A DNA stretch of 64,000 bases from assembly GCF_000299575.1 (NCBI RefSeq), contig NZ_AMGO01000021.1:62001-126000 (forward strand), given 5' to 3'. Below are positions 8,842 through 17,740 of this stretch, one piece after another. The DNA is from Oceaniovalibus guishaninsula JLT2003 (GTDB lineage Bacteria; Pseudomonadota; Alphaproteobacteria; Rhodobacterales; Rhodobacteraceae). Within the stretch, counting starts at the first letter, position 1, and every line of letters begins with the position of its first letter. The notes below the pieces were generated by a model. The model ran no database searches. It saw nothing but the letters and a program-made list of their open reading frames with translations, and was not told where the DNA came from. The translations under genes were made by a program, and so were the position numbers.

Positions 8842-9464
8842 TGGGTTGGACACGGGACCAGATGGCGGCGCGGGCCGCCGAGGAACTGGAAGACGGGATG
8901 TATGTGAATCTCGGCATCGGCATCCCGACGCTGGTGGCGAACTATACCGGCGACAAGGACATTACCCTGCAATCCGAGAACGGGATGCTGGGCATGGGCC
9001 CCTTCCCGCTTGAAGGAGAGGAAGATCCCGACCTGATCAACGCGGGCAAGCAGACGATCACCGAACTGCCCCGCACATCCTATTTCGACAGCGCGACCAG
9101 CTTCGGCATGATCCGCGGCGGCAAGATCGCTGCGGCGATCCTGGGCGCGATGGAGGTGGCCGAGAACGGCGATCTGGCCAACTGGATGATCCCCGGCAAG
9201 CTGGTCAAGGGCATGGGCGGCGCGATGGATCTGGTCGCCGGCGTCGGCCGCGTGATCGTGGTGATGGACCATCAGAACAAGGCGGGCGAATCCAAGGTGC
9301 TGCGCGAATGCACCCTGCCGCTGACCGGCAAGGGCGTGGTGGACCGCATCATCACCAATCTGGGCGTGCTGGATGTGGTCGAAGGCGGTCTGCGCATCGT
9401 CGAGACGGCCGACGGCGTGTCCGAGGACGAACTGCGTGCCGCGACGCAAGCGACCATCGTGTGA
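8841..9464 (+). CDS. scoB: 3-oxoacid CoA-transferase subunit B
   Basis: Beta subunit of the CoA transferase. The catalytic glutamate that forms the glutamyl-CoA thioester is Glu46 in [11 protein letters not shown]. The N-terminal [15 protein letters not shown] segment and C-terminal [16 protein letters not shown] are standard. The 207-residue length is normal. Start ATG 8841 shares its A with the scoA stop. A longer open frame extends upstream inside scoA but has no support. The gene ends six bases before the convergent lytic transglycosylase gene. Confidence 0.93.
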   Translation: MGWTRDQMAARAAEELEDGMYVNLGIGIPTLVANYTGDKDITLQSENGMLGMGPFPLEGEEDPDLINAGKQTITELPRTSYFDSATSFGMIRGGKIAAAILGAMEVAENGDLANWMIPGKLVKGMGGAMDLVAGVGRVIVVMDHQNKAGESKVLRECTLPLTGKGVVDRIITNLGVLDVVEGGLRIVETADGVSEDELRAATQATIV

Positions 9465-9470
9465 CCGCCC

Positions 9471-10307
9471 TCACCCGTTGAACGCGGTCCTTTGCACGAA
9501 GACGCAGCCGTCGCTGACCAGCATCGGTTGCGTCAGGCACAGGCCGCGGGCGACGCCGAAAGCGGCCATCACCTTGGGCACGTAATCGCGCGTTTCTGCA
9601 TAGGGCGGAACGCCGCCATGCCGCCGCACCGTACCCTCGCCGGCATTATAGGCCGCAAGGACAAGGACGGGATCGCCCGCGAACTCGTCCATCAACCAAT
9701 CCAGATAGGCCACTCCGCCCCGGATGTTCTGGGCCGCGGCAAAGCTGTCCGTCACCCCGAAGCGGGCGGCGGTCGCGGGCATCAACTGCATCAGGCCCTG
9801 CGCCCCCGCGCTGCTGACCGCACCGGCCTGGCCCGCCGATTCGACCGACAGCACCGCCAGCGCCAGCGCCGGTGAAACCCGCGTGCCGATTGTCGCCGCC
9901 AGGATGTCGCGCCCGTGCCGGTCGGCCAGACCGGCCAGCGTTTCCAGCCGGGGGGCGCGCACGGTGGCGTCGGCGCGCAAGGCGGCCAGCGCCAGATCCA
10001 GCCCCCCCGCCCCGCTTCCCGATACCGGCACGTTGTCCCAGAACTGTCCGCCCGCGGCAACGGCGCCTGCGGCAGGATGTTCCGTCGGCGCCGGTGCGGC
10101 GGGCAGCGCGGGCGGCGCTTCGATCTGCACGGTGATTCGCCGCGCGCCGGGCACCGGCGGCTTGACCCGCTTGAAGGTGAAATCCCCGAAGGGCTGCGCG
10201 TCGCCGGCTAGAACGGGCATCGGCAGCAGGCATAGCCACGCCAGCGCGCAGACGGCGTAAAGGATCGCCCGTCTGCGGCGCGATTGGGGGATTCTGGGCA
10301 TGGTCAT
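9471..10307 (-). CDS. Secreted lytic transglycosylase (SLT domain)
   Basis: Peptidoglycan-cleaving lytic transglycosylase of the SLT family. A signal peptide (RRRRAILYAVCALAWLCLL, cleavage near VLAGDA) is followed by a Pro/Ala-rich linker and the C-terminal catalytic domain with the catalytic Glu in LSVESAGQ, then SSAGAQGLMQLMPATA and LAAYNAGEG. About 278 residues from ATG 10307. It stands divergent from the Tad pilus genes; a wall-opening enzyme next to an envelope-spanning pilus is suggestive, but the shared location is the only evidence. Confidence 0.88.
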   Translation of the reverse strand: MTMPRIPQSRRRRAILYAVCALAWLCLLPMPVLAGDAQPFGDFTFKRVKPPVPGARRITVQIEAPPALPAAPAPTEHPAAGAVAAGGQFWDNVPVSGSGAGGLDLALAALRADATVRAPRLETLAGLADRHGRDILAATIGTRVSPALALAVLSVESAGQAGAVSSAGAQGLMQLMPATAARFGVTDSFAAAQNIRGGVAYLDWLMDEFAGDPVLVLAAYNAGEGTVRRHGGVPPYAETRDYVPKVMAAFGVARGLCLTQPMLVSDGCVFVQRTAFNG

Positions 10308-10605
10308 CGCCGCCAGTTTGCCCGCGGGCGGGCGGATGCCAAGCCCGCGCTGGCGCAGGCGCCTTGAAAAACAACGATACGTCACCGGAATGCGTCAGCC
10401 TTTCGCTGTTAGAATGCCCTTGGCGATAGGCGGCGGGTGATAACGAACCGTTAAAATGCGAAGGATCATCTGCGCCGGGCGCGATCCTGCCCGGATGGCG
10501 TCGCAATTCGGCCGCAATGCGATGGGACAGTCAGCCATGCCGAAACGGAGCGTGGTGTTCTGGTTCGGTGACATCGGACCGGAACACAGGACAGGAGAAC
10601 ACGAG
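10308..10605. other. Divergent intergenic region before the Tad operon
   Basis: 298 bases without a supported gene, between the lytic transglycosylase and the pilin. It holds a 7-of-8 match to the CtrA box (10440-10454) and a good Shine-Dalgarno AGGAG (10593-10597) for the pilin. An in-frame extension of the pilin upstream to 10456 is open but lacks pilin character. Confidence 0.5.
10440..10454. promoter_or_regulatory. Near-consensus CtrA-type site (ATAA-N7-TTAA)
   Basis: ATAA at 10440-10443, seven bases, TTAA at 10451-10454: seven of eight CtrA box positions match. It lies 151 bases before the Flp-like pilin ATG. CtrA directly activates the Flp pilin gene of Caulobacter, so the location is meaningful, but the match is imperfect. 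Confidence 0.35.
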
Positions 10606-10833
10606 ATGAAATTCTTCAAAATCGCGAAAGACTTCCGCAAGGACGAAAGCGGCGCCGTCACCGTCGACTGGGTCGTGCTGACCGCGGCGATCGTCGCGCT
10701 GGCCATCGGCCTACTTGGGACGATCAGGAGCAACACCGAGACTGTCGCGGACGGGATTGCAGATAACATACTCAAAGCTCCGAACGGAACATCAGCTTCG
10801 TCGTCCGGGTCGTCGGGAAGCGGTACCCCATGA
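10606..10833 (+). CDS. Flp-like type IVb pilin with Asp at position +5
   Basis: A 75-residue prepilin-like protein. The short basic leader ends at Gly16 (KDESG), followed by AVTVDWVVLTAAIVALAIG, which is the hydrophobic helix of type IVb pilins. After cleavage behind Gly16 the fifth residue would be Asp instead of the usual Glu. The tail is short and Ser/Gly-rich. ATG 10606 is chosen because AGGAG precedes it by eight bases. It is first in the Tad cluster, and the cpaA peptidase at the far end of the cluster is the likely processing enzyme. It may be the major Flp subunit or a minor pseudopilin. Confidence 0.75.
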   Translation: MKFFKIAKDFRKDESGAVTVDWVVLTAAIVALAIGLLGTIRSNTETVADGIADNILKAPNGTSASSSGSSGSGTP

Positions 10834-10912
10834 CGTGTCCGTCCAGTTTCCTTCACAACTAGTCGGCAGGAACAGACTGATCGTCCTGTCGGCGATCCGA
10901 GAGGACCATCCC

Positions 10913-11737
10913 ATGCGCATCGTCTTCGCCCTCGTCCTGCTGGTCGGCCTCGGCCTGTCAGGCTTCGCCGTCTACATGGCGCGGGACTACATCACGGCGG
11001 TCGAGGCGCAGCAGGTTCAGGTCGTATCCGTGCCGACGCGCGACATCTATGTCGTCAACCGCGCCACCCGTTACGGCGACAGGTTGACGGCAGACGATGT
11101 GCGGCTTGTCTCATTCCCCGAAGCGGCCCTGCCCGAGGGCGCGTTCCATACCGCCGACGCGCTGTTCCCCAAAGGCCCCGACGTGACCCGCGCCGTGTTG
11201 CGCGCAATGGAACCGAACGAGGCTGTGCTCGCCTCCAAGGTGACGGCACCGGGCGAAGATGCGGGCGTCTCCGCCCGGTTGGGCGAGGGCATGCGCGCCT
11301 TCGCCATCAATGTCGATGTGTCGTCCGGCGTGTCGGGTTTCCTGCGCCCCGGCGACCGCGTCGATGTCTACTGGAGCGGGACGATGCCCGATGACCGCAA
11401 TGTCACCAAGCTGATCGACACGAACGTCCGTCTGGTCGCCATCGACCAATCCGCCGACGAGGACCGCAACGAAGCCGTCGTCGCCCGCACCGTCACGGTT
11501 GAGGCGACGCCCCGCGATGTCGCGGCCCTTGCGCAGGCCCAGAATACCGGGCGCCTGTCGCTCAGCCTGGTCGGCGCCAACGATCTGTCGGTGGCGCAGG
11601 GCATCGAAGTCGATCAGCGCGACCTGCTGGGGATCGTCGACGAGGTTCAGGTTGCCGTCGAAGCGCCCAGGGTCTGCACGATCCGCACCCGCCGCGGTGC
11701 CGATGTCGTCGAAATTCCGGTTCCCTGCACGAATTGA
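10913..11737 (+). CDS. cpaB: Flp pilus assembly protein CpaB (RcpC)
   Basis: Periplasmic component of the Tad secretion channel, thought to stabilise the CpaC secretin. A single N-terminal membrane anchor (RIVFALVLLVGLGLSGFAVY) precedes a SAF domain that begins at VPTRDIYVVNRATRYGDRL (about residue 43), then the RcpC region with GFLRPGDRVDVYWSG. 274 residues from ATG 10913, preceded by GAGGA; the frame is open further upstream into the pilin but without family similarity. A cysteine pair near the C-terminus (VCTIRTRRGA ... IPVPCTN) may form a disulfide. Confidence 0.9.
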   Translation: MRIVFALVLLVGLGLSGFAVYMARDYITAVEAQQVQVVSVPTRDIYVVNRATRYGDRLTADDVRLVSFPEAALPEGAFHTADALFPKGPDVTRAVLRAMEPNEAVLASKVTAPGEDAGVSARLGEGMRAFAINVDVSSGVSGFLRPGDRVDVYWSGTMPDDRNVTKLIDTNVRLVAIDQSADEDRNEAVVARTVTVEATPRDVAALAQAQNTGRLSLSLVGANDLSVAQGIEVDQRDLLGIVDEVQVAVEAPRVCTIRTRRGADVVEIPVPCTN

Positions 11738-11872
11738 GCGGTGTTGCTGCCTGCCCACACCGGGCACCGGATTCTGCCCCGACAGCTTTCGACACGACAT
11801 GGAAATCTTCCGCTGCTAACAACCCTAGGGTGAAACGGCAGGATTGACGCGGCCGTAGGGCAGGATGGCGGC

Positions 11873-13288
11873 ATGGCACATATGAAGCTGAAGGCGGCCC
11901 TGGTCGCACTGGTCTGCATCATCGGCGGCATTCTTCCGGCATCTGCGCAGGGTCTGCGGATTCTCAGCGAAACGGCATCGGGCGATCTTCAGGTGCCGAT
12001 GAACCGCGCGGTCGTGGTCGAAAGCGATACGCCGTTCGCCGAACTCAGCATTGCGAACCCGGCGATCGCCGATATCTCGACCCTGTCGGATCGCACGATC
12101 TATGTGCTGGGCAAGGCGCCCGGCCGCACGACGCTGACGCTTCTGGCCGCCGATGGCCGCCTAATCACCAATGTCGAGGTTCAGGTCACGCCCGAAATCA
12201 GCGAATTCAAGGAACGCCTGCGCCAGATCCTGCCCGACGAACGCATCGAGGTGCGCACCGCCAATGACGGCATCGTCCTGTCGGGCATCGTCAGCAGTGC
12301 CTCGGCGCTGGACCGCGCGCTGGACCTTGCGAACCGCTATGCGCCCGACCGCGTATCGAACCTGATGAGCGTCGGGGGCACGCAACAGGTGATGCTGAAG
12401 GTGCGGTTCGCCGAAATGTCGCGGTCGGTCCGCAAGAACCTGTCATCCTCGGTATCGCTGTTCGGTCTGTCGGGCGACAGCAGCGTGACCGGCGGAACCA
12501 GCACCTTCATCACGGCGCCGAACGGCGTCGGTCCGGCCGGCGACGGAATCGGGCTGGGCAACGTGACGGTAGGGCCGAGCGAGGGGGTTCTGGGGCTGGA
12601 TTTCGGATCCGGCAGCCTGCAATTTCAGGTTCTGCTGGAAGCCCTGGAAACCAAGGGCCTTGTGCGGACGCTGGCCGAACCGAACCTGTCCGCGCTGTCG
12701 GGCCAGGAGGCAAGCTTTCTGGCGGGCGGCGAGTATCCCATCCCGGTGGTCAGCGATGACGGCGGCGTCGGGATCGAATACAAGCCCTTTGGCGTGCAGC
12801 TTAACTTCACCCCGCGCGTGGTCGACAAGGGGGTCGTCAACCTTCAGCTGAACGCCGCCGTGTCCGGCATCGACAGCACGCAGACGCTTCAGGCGAACGG
12901 TTTCAATGTCGCGTCCTTTACCCGGCGCGAAACCTCGACCGTGGTCGAACTGCGCGACGGCGAAAGCTTCGCCATTGCTGGCCTGTTGCAGGACACGTTC
13001 ACCGATCTGAAGGGGCAGGTGCCGTGGCTGGGCGATATTCCCATCCTGGGGGCGCTTTTCCGCAGCGCCGAATACAACCGGAACCAGTCCGAGCTGGTCA
13101 TCATCATCACGGCGCATCTGGTGTCGCCAGTCCGCGGCGAGGCGCTGGTGCTGCCGACCGATCGCATCGCCATTCCGTCCGAACGCGACCTGTTCCTGTT
13201 CGGCCGCACCGAAGGCCGCGTCAAGGGTGCGGCCGGCGAAGTCGCGCGACAGGATTTCGTCGGGTCTTACGGGTATGTGATGGAATGA
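11873..13288 (+). CDS. cpaC: Tad pilus secretin CpaC (RcpA)
   Basis: Outer membrane secretin of the Tad apparatus, 471 residues. A signal peptide ends near ASAQGL. The pilus-secretin N-domain follows (RAVVVESDTPFAELSIANPA ... IYVLGKAPGRTTLTLL), then a BON-like region around residues 100-165 and the C-terminal secretin domain with VPWLGDIPILGALFRS and SELVIIITAHLVSP. AGGA stands seven bases before ATG 11873. A 135-base gap from cpaB could hold an internal promoter. Its stop overlaps the start of the OmpA lipoprotein gene (ATGATG). Confidence 0.94.
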   Translation: MAHMKLKAALVALVCIIGGILPASAQGLRILSETASGDLQVPMNRAVVVESDTPFAELSIANPAIADISTLSDRTIYVLGKAPGRTTLTLLAADGRLITNVEVQVTPEISEFKERLRQILPDERIEVRTANDGIVLSGIVSSASALDRALDLANRYAPDRVSNLMSVGGTQQVMLKVRFAEMSRSVRKNLSSSVSLFGLSGDSSVTGGTSTFITAPNGVGPAGDGIGLGNVTVGPSEGVLGLDFGSGSLQFQVLLEALETKGLVRTLAEPNLSALSGQEASFLAGGEYPIPVVSDDGGVGIEYKPFGVQLNFTPRVVDKGVVNLQLNAAVSGIDSTQTLQANGFNVASFTRRETSTVVELRDGESFAIAGLLQDTFTDLKGQVPWLGDIPILGALFRSAEYNRNQSELVIIITAHLVSPVRGEALVLPTDRIAIPSERDLFLFGRTEGRVKGAAGEVARQDFVGSYGYVME

Positions 13289-13926
13289 TGCCGATGCCGA
13301 AAACCGCCGCGCTTGCCCTGCTTGCCCTTCTCGCCGGATGCGGGCCAGACTGGACGCGCCCTGCCGGGGGCGATCTGGACGAAGGCCGCTTCGGCAATCC
13401 GACGATGACCAACATGCTTGTCCAATCGGGACGGCTTGGGCAGGTCGAGGGGTTGAACAACCGCTTTTCGCGCGAAGTGGACAGCGTCGTCACGTTCGAC
13501 TTCAACTCGGCCGTGCTGACGCCCATCGCGCGCGCGACCGTCGCGCAGCAGGCGCAATGGATCCGGCAGTTTCCCGAAGTACGCTTCCGCGTTTACGGCC
13601 ATACGGATCTGGTCGGAAGCGCGACCTACAACAAACGGCTGGGGTTGCAACGCGCGCGCGCCGTGGTGGCGGCGCTTGTCGCCCAGGGTGTCGATCCGGC
13701 CCGGCTCGAAGCGCTGGTGTCTTTCGGCGAGACCCAGCCGCTGATCGTGACGCAGGGACGCGAACGCGCGAATCGCCGCACCGTGACCGAGGTTTCCGGC
13801 TTTGTCGGACGCAACGACCAGCTTTTGAACGGGAAATATGCCGAACTGGTGTTCCGCGAATACGTCGCCAGCGCGACCGAACTGTCCCCGACGGCGCAGG
13901 CAACGCTGGGAACGCTGGCGGAATAG
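13285..13926 (+). CDS. OmpA-family lipoprotein of the Tad locus
   Basis: A 213-residue outer membrane lipoprotein with lipobox LLAGC (Cys19) and a C-terminal OmpA peptidoglycan-binding domain (TFDFNSAVLTP, VYGHTDLVGS, NKRLGLQRARAVV, GRERANRRTVTEV). It starts at ATG 13285 overlapping cpaC, with alternatives at 13288 and 13294. The position between cpaC and cpaE points to a role in anchoring the secretin to the cell wall, as proposed for OmpA-like proteins in other Tad loci. About 35 residues after the domain have no recognisable motif. Confidence 0.88.
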   Translation: MMPMPKTAALALLALLAGCGPDWTRPAGGDLDEGRFGNPTMTNMLVQSGRLGQVEGLNNRFSREVDSVVTFDFNSAVLTPIARATVAQQAQWIRQFPEVRFRVYGHTDLVGSATYNKRLGLQRARAVVAALVAQGVDPARLEALVSFGETQPLIVTQGRERANRRTVTEVSGFVGRNDQLLNGKYAELVFREYVASATELSPTAQATLGTLAE

Positions 13927-14055
13927 GGACCGGGTGCCAAAATGCGGGATGTCGCCCTGCATGGCATAATCTGGCGGCATCGGCCCTAATGTTGCCGCGT
14001 TCTTCGGTCATCCACAGACGTGACGGCGAATCCGTTACGCGAGGGGCGATCAGGA

Positions 14056-15309
14056 ATGAACAGCAGCGCAGCGCCATCGGCTGAACCGGCACCCATTCTT
14101 GCGATCAGCGTCAGCCGCGACGTGCAGAACTTCGATCTTCTCATCGAGGATATGGAGGCCGTTCTGGGTGACGGATGGGGCGATCTGACGTTTACGGATG
14201 CCCTGGCCTTCCTGACCCAAACGGATGCGCGCCATCTAGAATTCGTCGCGCTGGCCATCGACGAGAATGACGAGGAGCATTTTGCCGCGATCGCCAGCAT
14301 CATTCGCGCGGCAATCGAGGCCGATATCGCCGTCATCGTCGTCGCCGAAGAGGTCAGCCCGGTCATCCTTCACCAGATCCTGAAGTTGGGGGCGCGCGAA
14401 TTCGTGCCCTATCCCCTGCCCGATGGCGCCCTGGCCGAAGCTGTGGACCGGATCCGCGCGCCTGCCCCGGCCATGGCGGCGATGGCCGGTGCGGATGTCA
14501 CGCGGCTGACGGCACGCCCCACGCAGGACCGTCATGGCGTTCTGATGCCGGTGCAGGGCCTTGCCGGCGGAACAGGGGCCAGCACCTTTGCCGTGAACCT
14601 GGCGTGGGAACTTGCGACCGTAACGAAAACCGACGCGCCCCGCGTCTGCCTCGTGGACCTCGACCTGCAGACCGGCGCGATCAGCACCTATCTGGATCTG
14701 CCGCAGCGCGAGGCGGTCTTCGAATTGCTGACCAATACCGAAACGATGGACAGCGAAAGCTTTCTTCAGGCGCTGCTTCCCTATCGCGAGAAGTTACATG
14801 TCCTGACCGCGCCTGCGGAAATGCTGCCGCTGGACCTTGTCCTGCCGACGGATATCGAACGGATACTTGAATGCGCCATGGCCAATTTCGATTATGTCGT
14901 CGTCGATATGCCGAAAACCGTCGTCCAGTGGACAGAGACGGTTCTGAACGCGGCGCATGTCCATTTTGCCATGCTGGAACTGGACATGCGGTCGGCGCAG
15001 AATGCCGCGCGGCTGATACGGGCCTTGAAGGCCGAAGCGCTGCCATTCGAAAAGCTGCGCTTCCTGCTCAACCGCGCGCCGGGCGCTTTCGACCTGAATG
15101 GCAAGTCTCGCGTCAGGCGTCTGGCCGAAACGCTGGACATCGCCATCGAGGTGCAACTGCCCGATGGCGGACGATCCGTGACCGATGCGAACGATCGCGG
15201 CGCCCCCTTGGCCGAGGTCGCGCGGAAGAACGCGCTGCGCAAGGAAATCCGCAAGATCGCCGCCTCGATCCACGAATTGAACAAGTCCGCCGCGACCCTT
15301 GAGGGATAG
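14056..15309 (+). CDS. cpaE: Tad pilus localisation ATPase-like protein CpaE (TadZ)
   Basis: MinD/ParA-fold protein that places the Tad machine in the cell. The N-terminal ~130 residues resemble an atypical receiver domain, followed by the MinD-like domain. Its P-loop reads LAGGTGASTFAVN: both the signature lysine and the Walker A lysine of active ParA proteins are replaced by alanine, a deviation known in CpaE/TadZ. LVDLDLQTGAIS and VVVDMPKT supply the other motifs. ATG 14056 is chosen (417 residues), with GAGGGG nine bases upstream; an ATG at 14020 is also in frame. It lies five bases before the cpaF ATG, and the 129-base gap behind the OmpA gene is unexplained. Confidence 0.9.
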   Translation: MNSSAAPSAEPAPILAISVSRDVQNFDLLIEDMEAVLGDGWGDLTFTDALAFLTQTDARHLEFVALAIDENDEEHFAAIASIIRAAIEADIAVIVVAEEVSPVILHQILKLGAREFVPYPLPDGALAEAVDRIRAPAPAMAAMAGADVTRLTARPTQDRHGVLMPVQGLAGGTGASTFAVNLAWELATVTKTDAPRVCLVDLDLQTGAISTYLDLPQREAVFELLTNTETMDSESFLQALLPYREKLHVLTAPAEMLPLDLVLPTDIERILECAMANFDYVVVDMPKTVVQWTETVLNAAHVHFAMLELDMRSAQNAARLIRALKAEALPFEKLRFLLNRAPGAFDLNGKSRVRRLAETLDIAIEVQLPDGGRSVTDANDRGAPLAEVARKNALRKEIRKIAASIHELNKSAATLEG

Positions 15310-15313
15310 CCCG

Positions 15314-16762
15314 ATGTTTTCACGCTACCGCAAGCCCGACGATCCCGCATCCGCCCTGTCAAGGACCGCCGTTCCCGCCCCCGCGGGACGCGACGCACCC
15401 GCTGTTGCGCTGCCCCCTGCGACAAGCCAGGCGACGGCTTCCGCAGGCAGGGTGCAGGCGCAGGTCGAACCGGCCGGCAAGGATCGCCGGCGTCGGGAAA
15501 AACTGGGGGAAATCAAGGTCCGCATCCATCAAGAACTGCTGGAAAACCTTAATCTGGCAGCCTTGGAACAGGCCAGCGAGGCCGATCTCAAGGCCGAAAT
15601 CACCGCCATCGCCGGGGAAACGCTGGGCGATCTGGGCGCGGTGCTGAACCGTGACGAACGGCAGGGCTTGATCCAGGATCTCTACGACGAGGTGAAGGGC
15701 CTGGGCCCGCTGGAAACCCTGCTCAAGGACGATACGGTCAACGACATTCTGGTGAATGGCCCGCAGCAAATCTTTGTCGAGCGCGATGGTCGCCTGACGC
15801 TGACCGACGTGACGTTCAAGGACGAACGCCACCTTCTGCGGATCATCGACAAGATCGTTTCGGCCGTGGGGCGGCGCGTGGACGAATCGAACCCCTATGT
15901 CGATGCAAGGCTGGCCGATGGCAGCCGATTCAATGCGATGGTGCCGCCCATTGCCGTCGATGGCAGCCTGGTGTCGATCCGCAAGTTCAAGAAGGAAAAG
16001 CTGGGGATCGACGATCTTGTGCGGTTTGGCGCCTTTTCGGACGATATGGCGCGCTATCTCGAAGCGGCGGTCAGCACGCGGCTGAACATCATCGTTTCGG
16101 GCGGAACGGGATCGGGCAAGACGACCACGCTGAATGCGCTGTCGTCCTTCATCGACAATTCCGAACGCATCCTGACGATCGAGGATACGGCAGAACTGCA
16201 ATTACAGCAGACGCATGTCGGACGAATGGAAAGCCGACCGCCCAATGTCGAGGGCCGCGGTGCGGTCAGCCAGCGCGATTGTCTGAAAAATGCCCTGCGA
16301 ATGCGGCCGGACCGGATCATCGTCGGCGAAACCCGCGGGGAAGAGGTGATCGACATGCTTCAGGCGATGAATACCGGCCATGACGGGTCGATGACGACGA
16401 TCCACGCCAATTCGGCCCGCGACGGGATCAGCCGGCTGGAAAACATGATCGCCATGGCGGGGATCGAGATGCCGCTGAAGGCCGTGCGCAGTCAGATCGC
16501 TTCGGCGGTCAACCTGATCGTGCAGGCCAGCCGGCTTCAGGACGGCAGCAGGCGCATGACGTCGATCACCGAAATAACCGGCATGGAAGGCGACGTGATC
16601 TCGATGCAGGAGATCTATCGCTTCCAGCGCACCGGGCTGACCCCCGAAAACAGGATTCTCGGCCATTTCACCGCGACCGGCGTGCGCTCGCACTTTTCTG
16701 AACGGTTCAGAATGTGGGGCTTTAATCTGCCTCCTGAAATGTTCGAGCCGGCGAAAGGATAG
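15314..16762 (+). CDS. cpaF: Tad pilus assembly ATPase CpaF (TadA)
   Basis: Secretion ATPase that powers Flp pilus assembly, 482 residues. Walker A is [11 protein letters not shown] at about residues 262-272; other landmarks are the Asp-box [30 protein letters not shown] and the His-box [12 protein letters not shown]. The first ~90 residues are low-complexity and variable. ATG 15314 follows GAGGGA at seven bases; an ATG at 15299 lies inside cpaE. It is coupled closely to tadB (five bases apart). Confidence 0.96.
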   Translation: MFSRYRKPDDPASALSRTAVPAPAGRDAPAVALPPATSQATASAGRVQAQVEPAGKDRRRREKLGEIKVRIHQELLENLNLAALEQASEADLKAEITAIAGETLGDLGAVLNRDERQGLIQDLYDEVKGLGPLETLLKDDTVNDILVNGPQQIFVERDGRLTLTDVTFKDERHLLRIIDKIVSAVGRRVDESNPYVDARLADGSRFNAMVPPIAVDGSLVSIRKFKKEKLGIDDLVRFGAFSDDMARYLEAAVSTRLNIIVSGGTGSGKTTTLNALSSFIDNSERILTIEDTAELQLQQTHVGRMESRPPNVEGRGAVSQRDCLKNALRMRPDRIIVGETRGEEVIDMLQAMNTGHDGSMTTIHANSARDGISRLENMIAMAGIEMPLKAVRSQIASAVNLIVQASRLQDGSRRMTSITEITGMEGDVISMQEIYRFQRTGLTPENRILGHFTATGVRSHFSERFRMWGFNLPPEMFEPAKG

Positions 16763-16767
16763 AGGCC

Positions 16768-17736
16768 ATGACGTTCAGCGCCCAACCCGTCATCTATATC
16801 GTCATCTTCCTCGCCGTCCTGTTTCTGGTCGAAGGCATCTATCTGACCGTTTTCGGCCGGTCGATCAGCCTGAACAGCCGCGTCAACCGGCGGCTGGAAA
16901 TGCTGGAGAAGGGAAAGGCGCGCGATCAGGTTCTGGAACAGCTTCGCAAGGAGATGGGCCAGCATCTGAAGGGCCGGCAGATTCCGCTTTACTCCCTTCT
17001 GGCAACGAAAGCGCAAAAAGCCAATATCGCCTTCACGCCGCAGCAATTGATTCTGCTGATGGGGGGACTTGGCGCGGTGGCGTTTGCCGGGCTGACTTTC
17101 GGCACCAGTGCGGCCGCACCGGTGCGAATTGTCTGCGCATTGGCGATGGGTATCGGTGGCGTCTATGTCTGGATCGACCGCAAGGCCAAGAAGCGCCTTG
17201 CCCTGATCGAGGAACAGCTGCCCGACGCGGTCGATCTGATGGTGCGGTCGCTGCGCGTCGGCCATCCGTTCAGCAGCGCCATCGGCATCGTCGCCCGCGA
17301 AGTGCCCGATCCCCTGGGGACCGAGATGGGCGTCATTGCCGACGAATCCGCCTATGGCCGCGATGTCGGCGAAGCGCTGAAGTCCATGGCCGAACGCCTG
17401 GATATGCAGGATCTGCGGTTTCTTGCCGTCGCGGTGACGATTCAGCAGCAATCTGGCGGCAATCTGGCCGAGGTGCTTCAGGGCCTCAGCAAGGTGATCC
17501 GTGCCCGGTTCAAACTGTTCCGCAGGGTCAAGGCCATCACTGCCGAGGCCAAGTGGTCCGGCGTGTTCCTGTCGGGCTTTCCCATCGTTGCGCTGGTGAT
17601 GATCAATGTCATTCAGCCGAACTACTACGACGACGTGAAGACGACCGCCTACTTCATCCCCGCCTGCCTGATCGTGGCGGCGTTCCTGATTGCGAACGTG
17701 TTCGTCATGCGCGCGCTGGTCAATATCAAGGTGTGA
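16768..17736 (+). CDS. tadB: Tad pilus inner membrane platform protein TadB
   Basis: One of two GspF/T2SF-like integral membrane proteins that form the pilus assembly platform. 322 residues: an N-terminal membrane segment (IYIVIFLAVLFLVEGIYL), two further segments around residues 90-135, the cytoplasmic T2SF helical domain (EEQLPDAVDLMVRSLRVGHP ... QQQSGGNLAEVLQGLSKVI) and a final hydrophobic pair near the C-terminus. It lies between cpaF and tadC with only a few bases of spacing. Confidence 0.93.
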   Translation: MTFSAQPVIYIVIFLAVLFLVEGIYLTVFGRSISLNSRVNRRLEMLEKGKARDQVLEQLRKEMGQHLKGRQIPLYSLLATKAQKANIAFTPQQLILLMGGLGAVAFAGLTFGTSAAAPVRIVCALAMGIGGVYVWIDRKAKKRLALIEEQLPDAVDLMVRSLRVGHPFSSAIGIVAREVPDPLGTEMGVIADESAYGRDVGEALKSMAERLDMQDLRFLAVAVTIQQQSGGNLAEVLQGLSKVIRARFKLFRRVKAITAEAKWSGVFLSGFPIVALVMINVIQPNYYDDVKTTAYFIPACLIVAAFLIANVFVMRALVNIKV

Positions 17737-17740
17737 CCCG

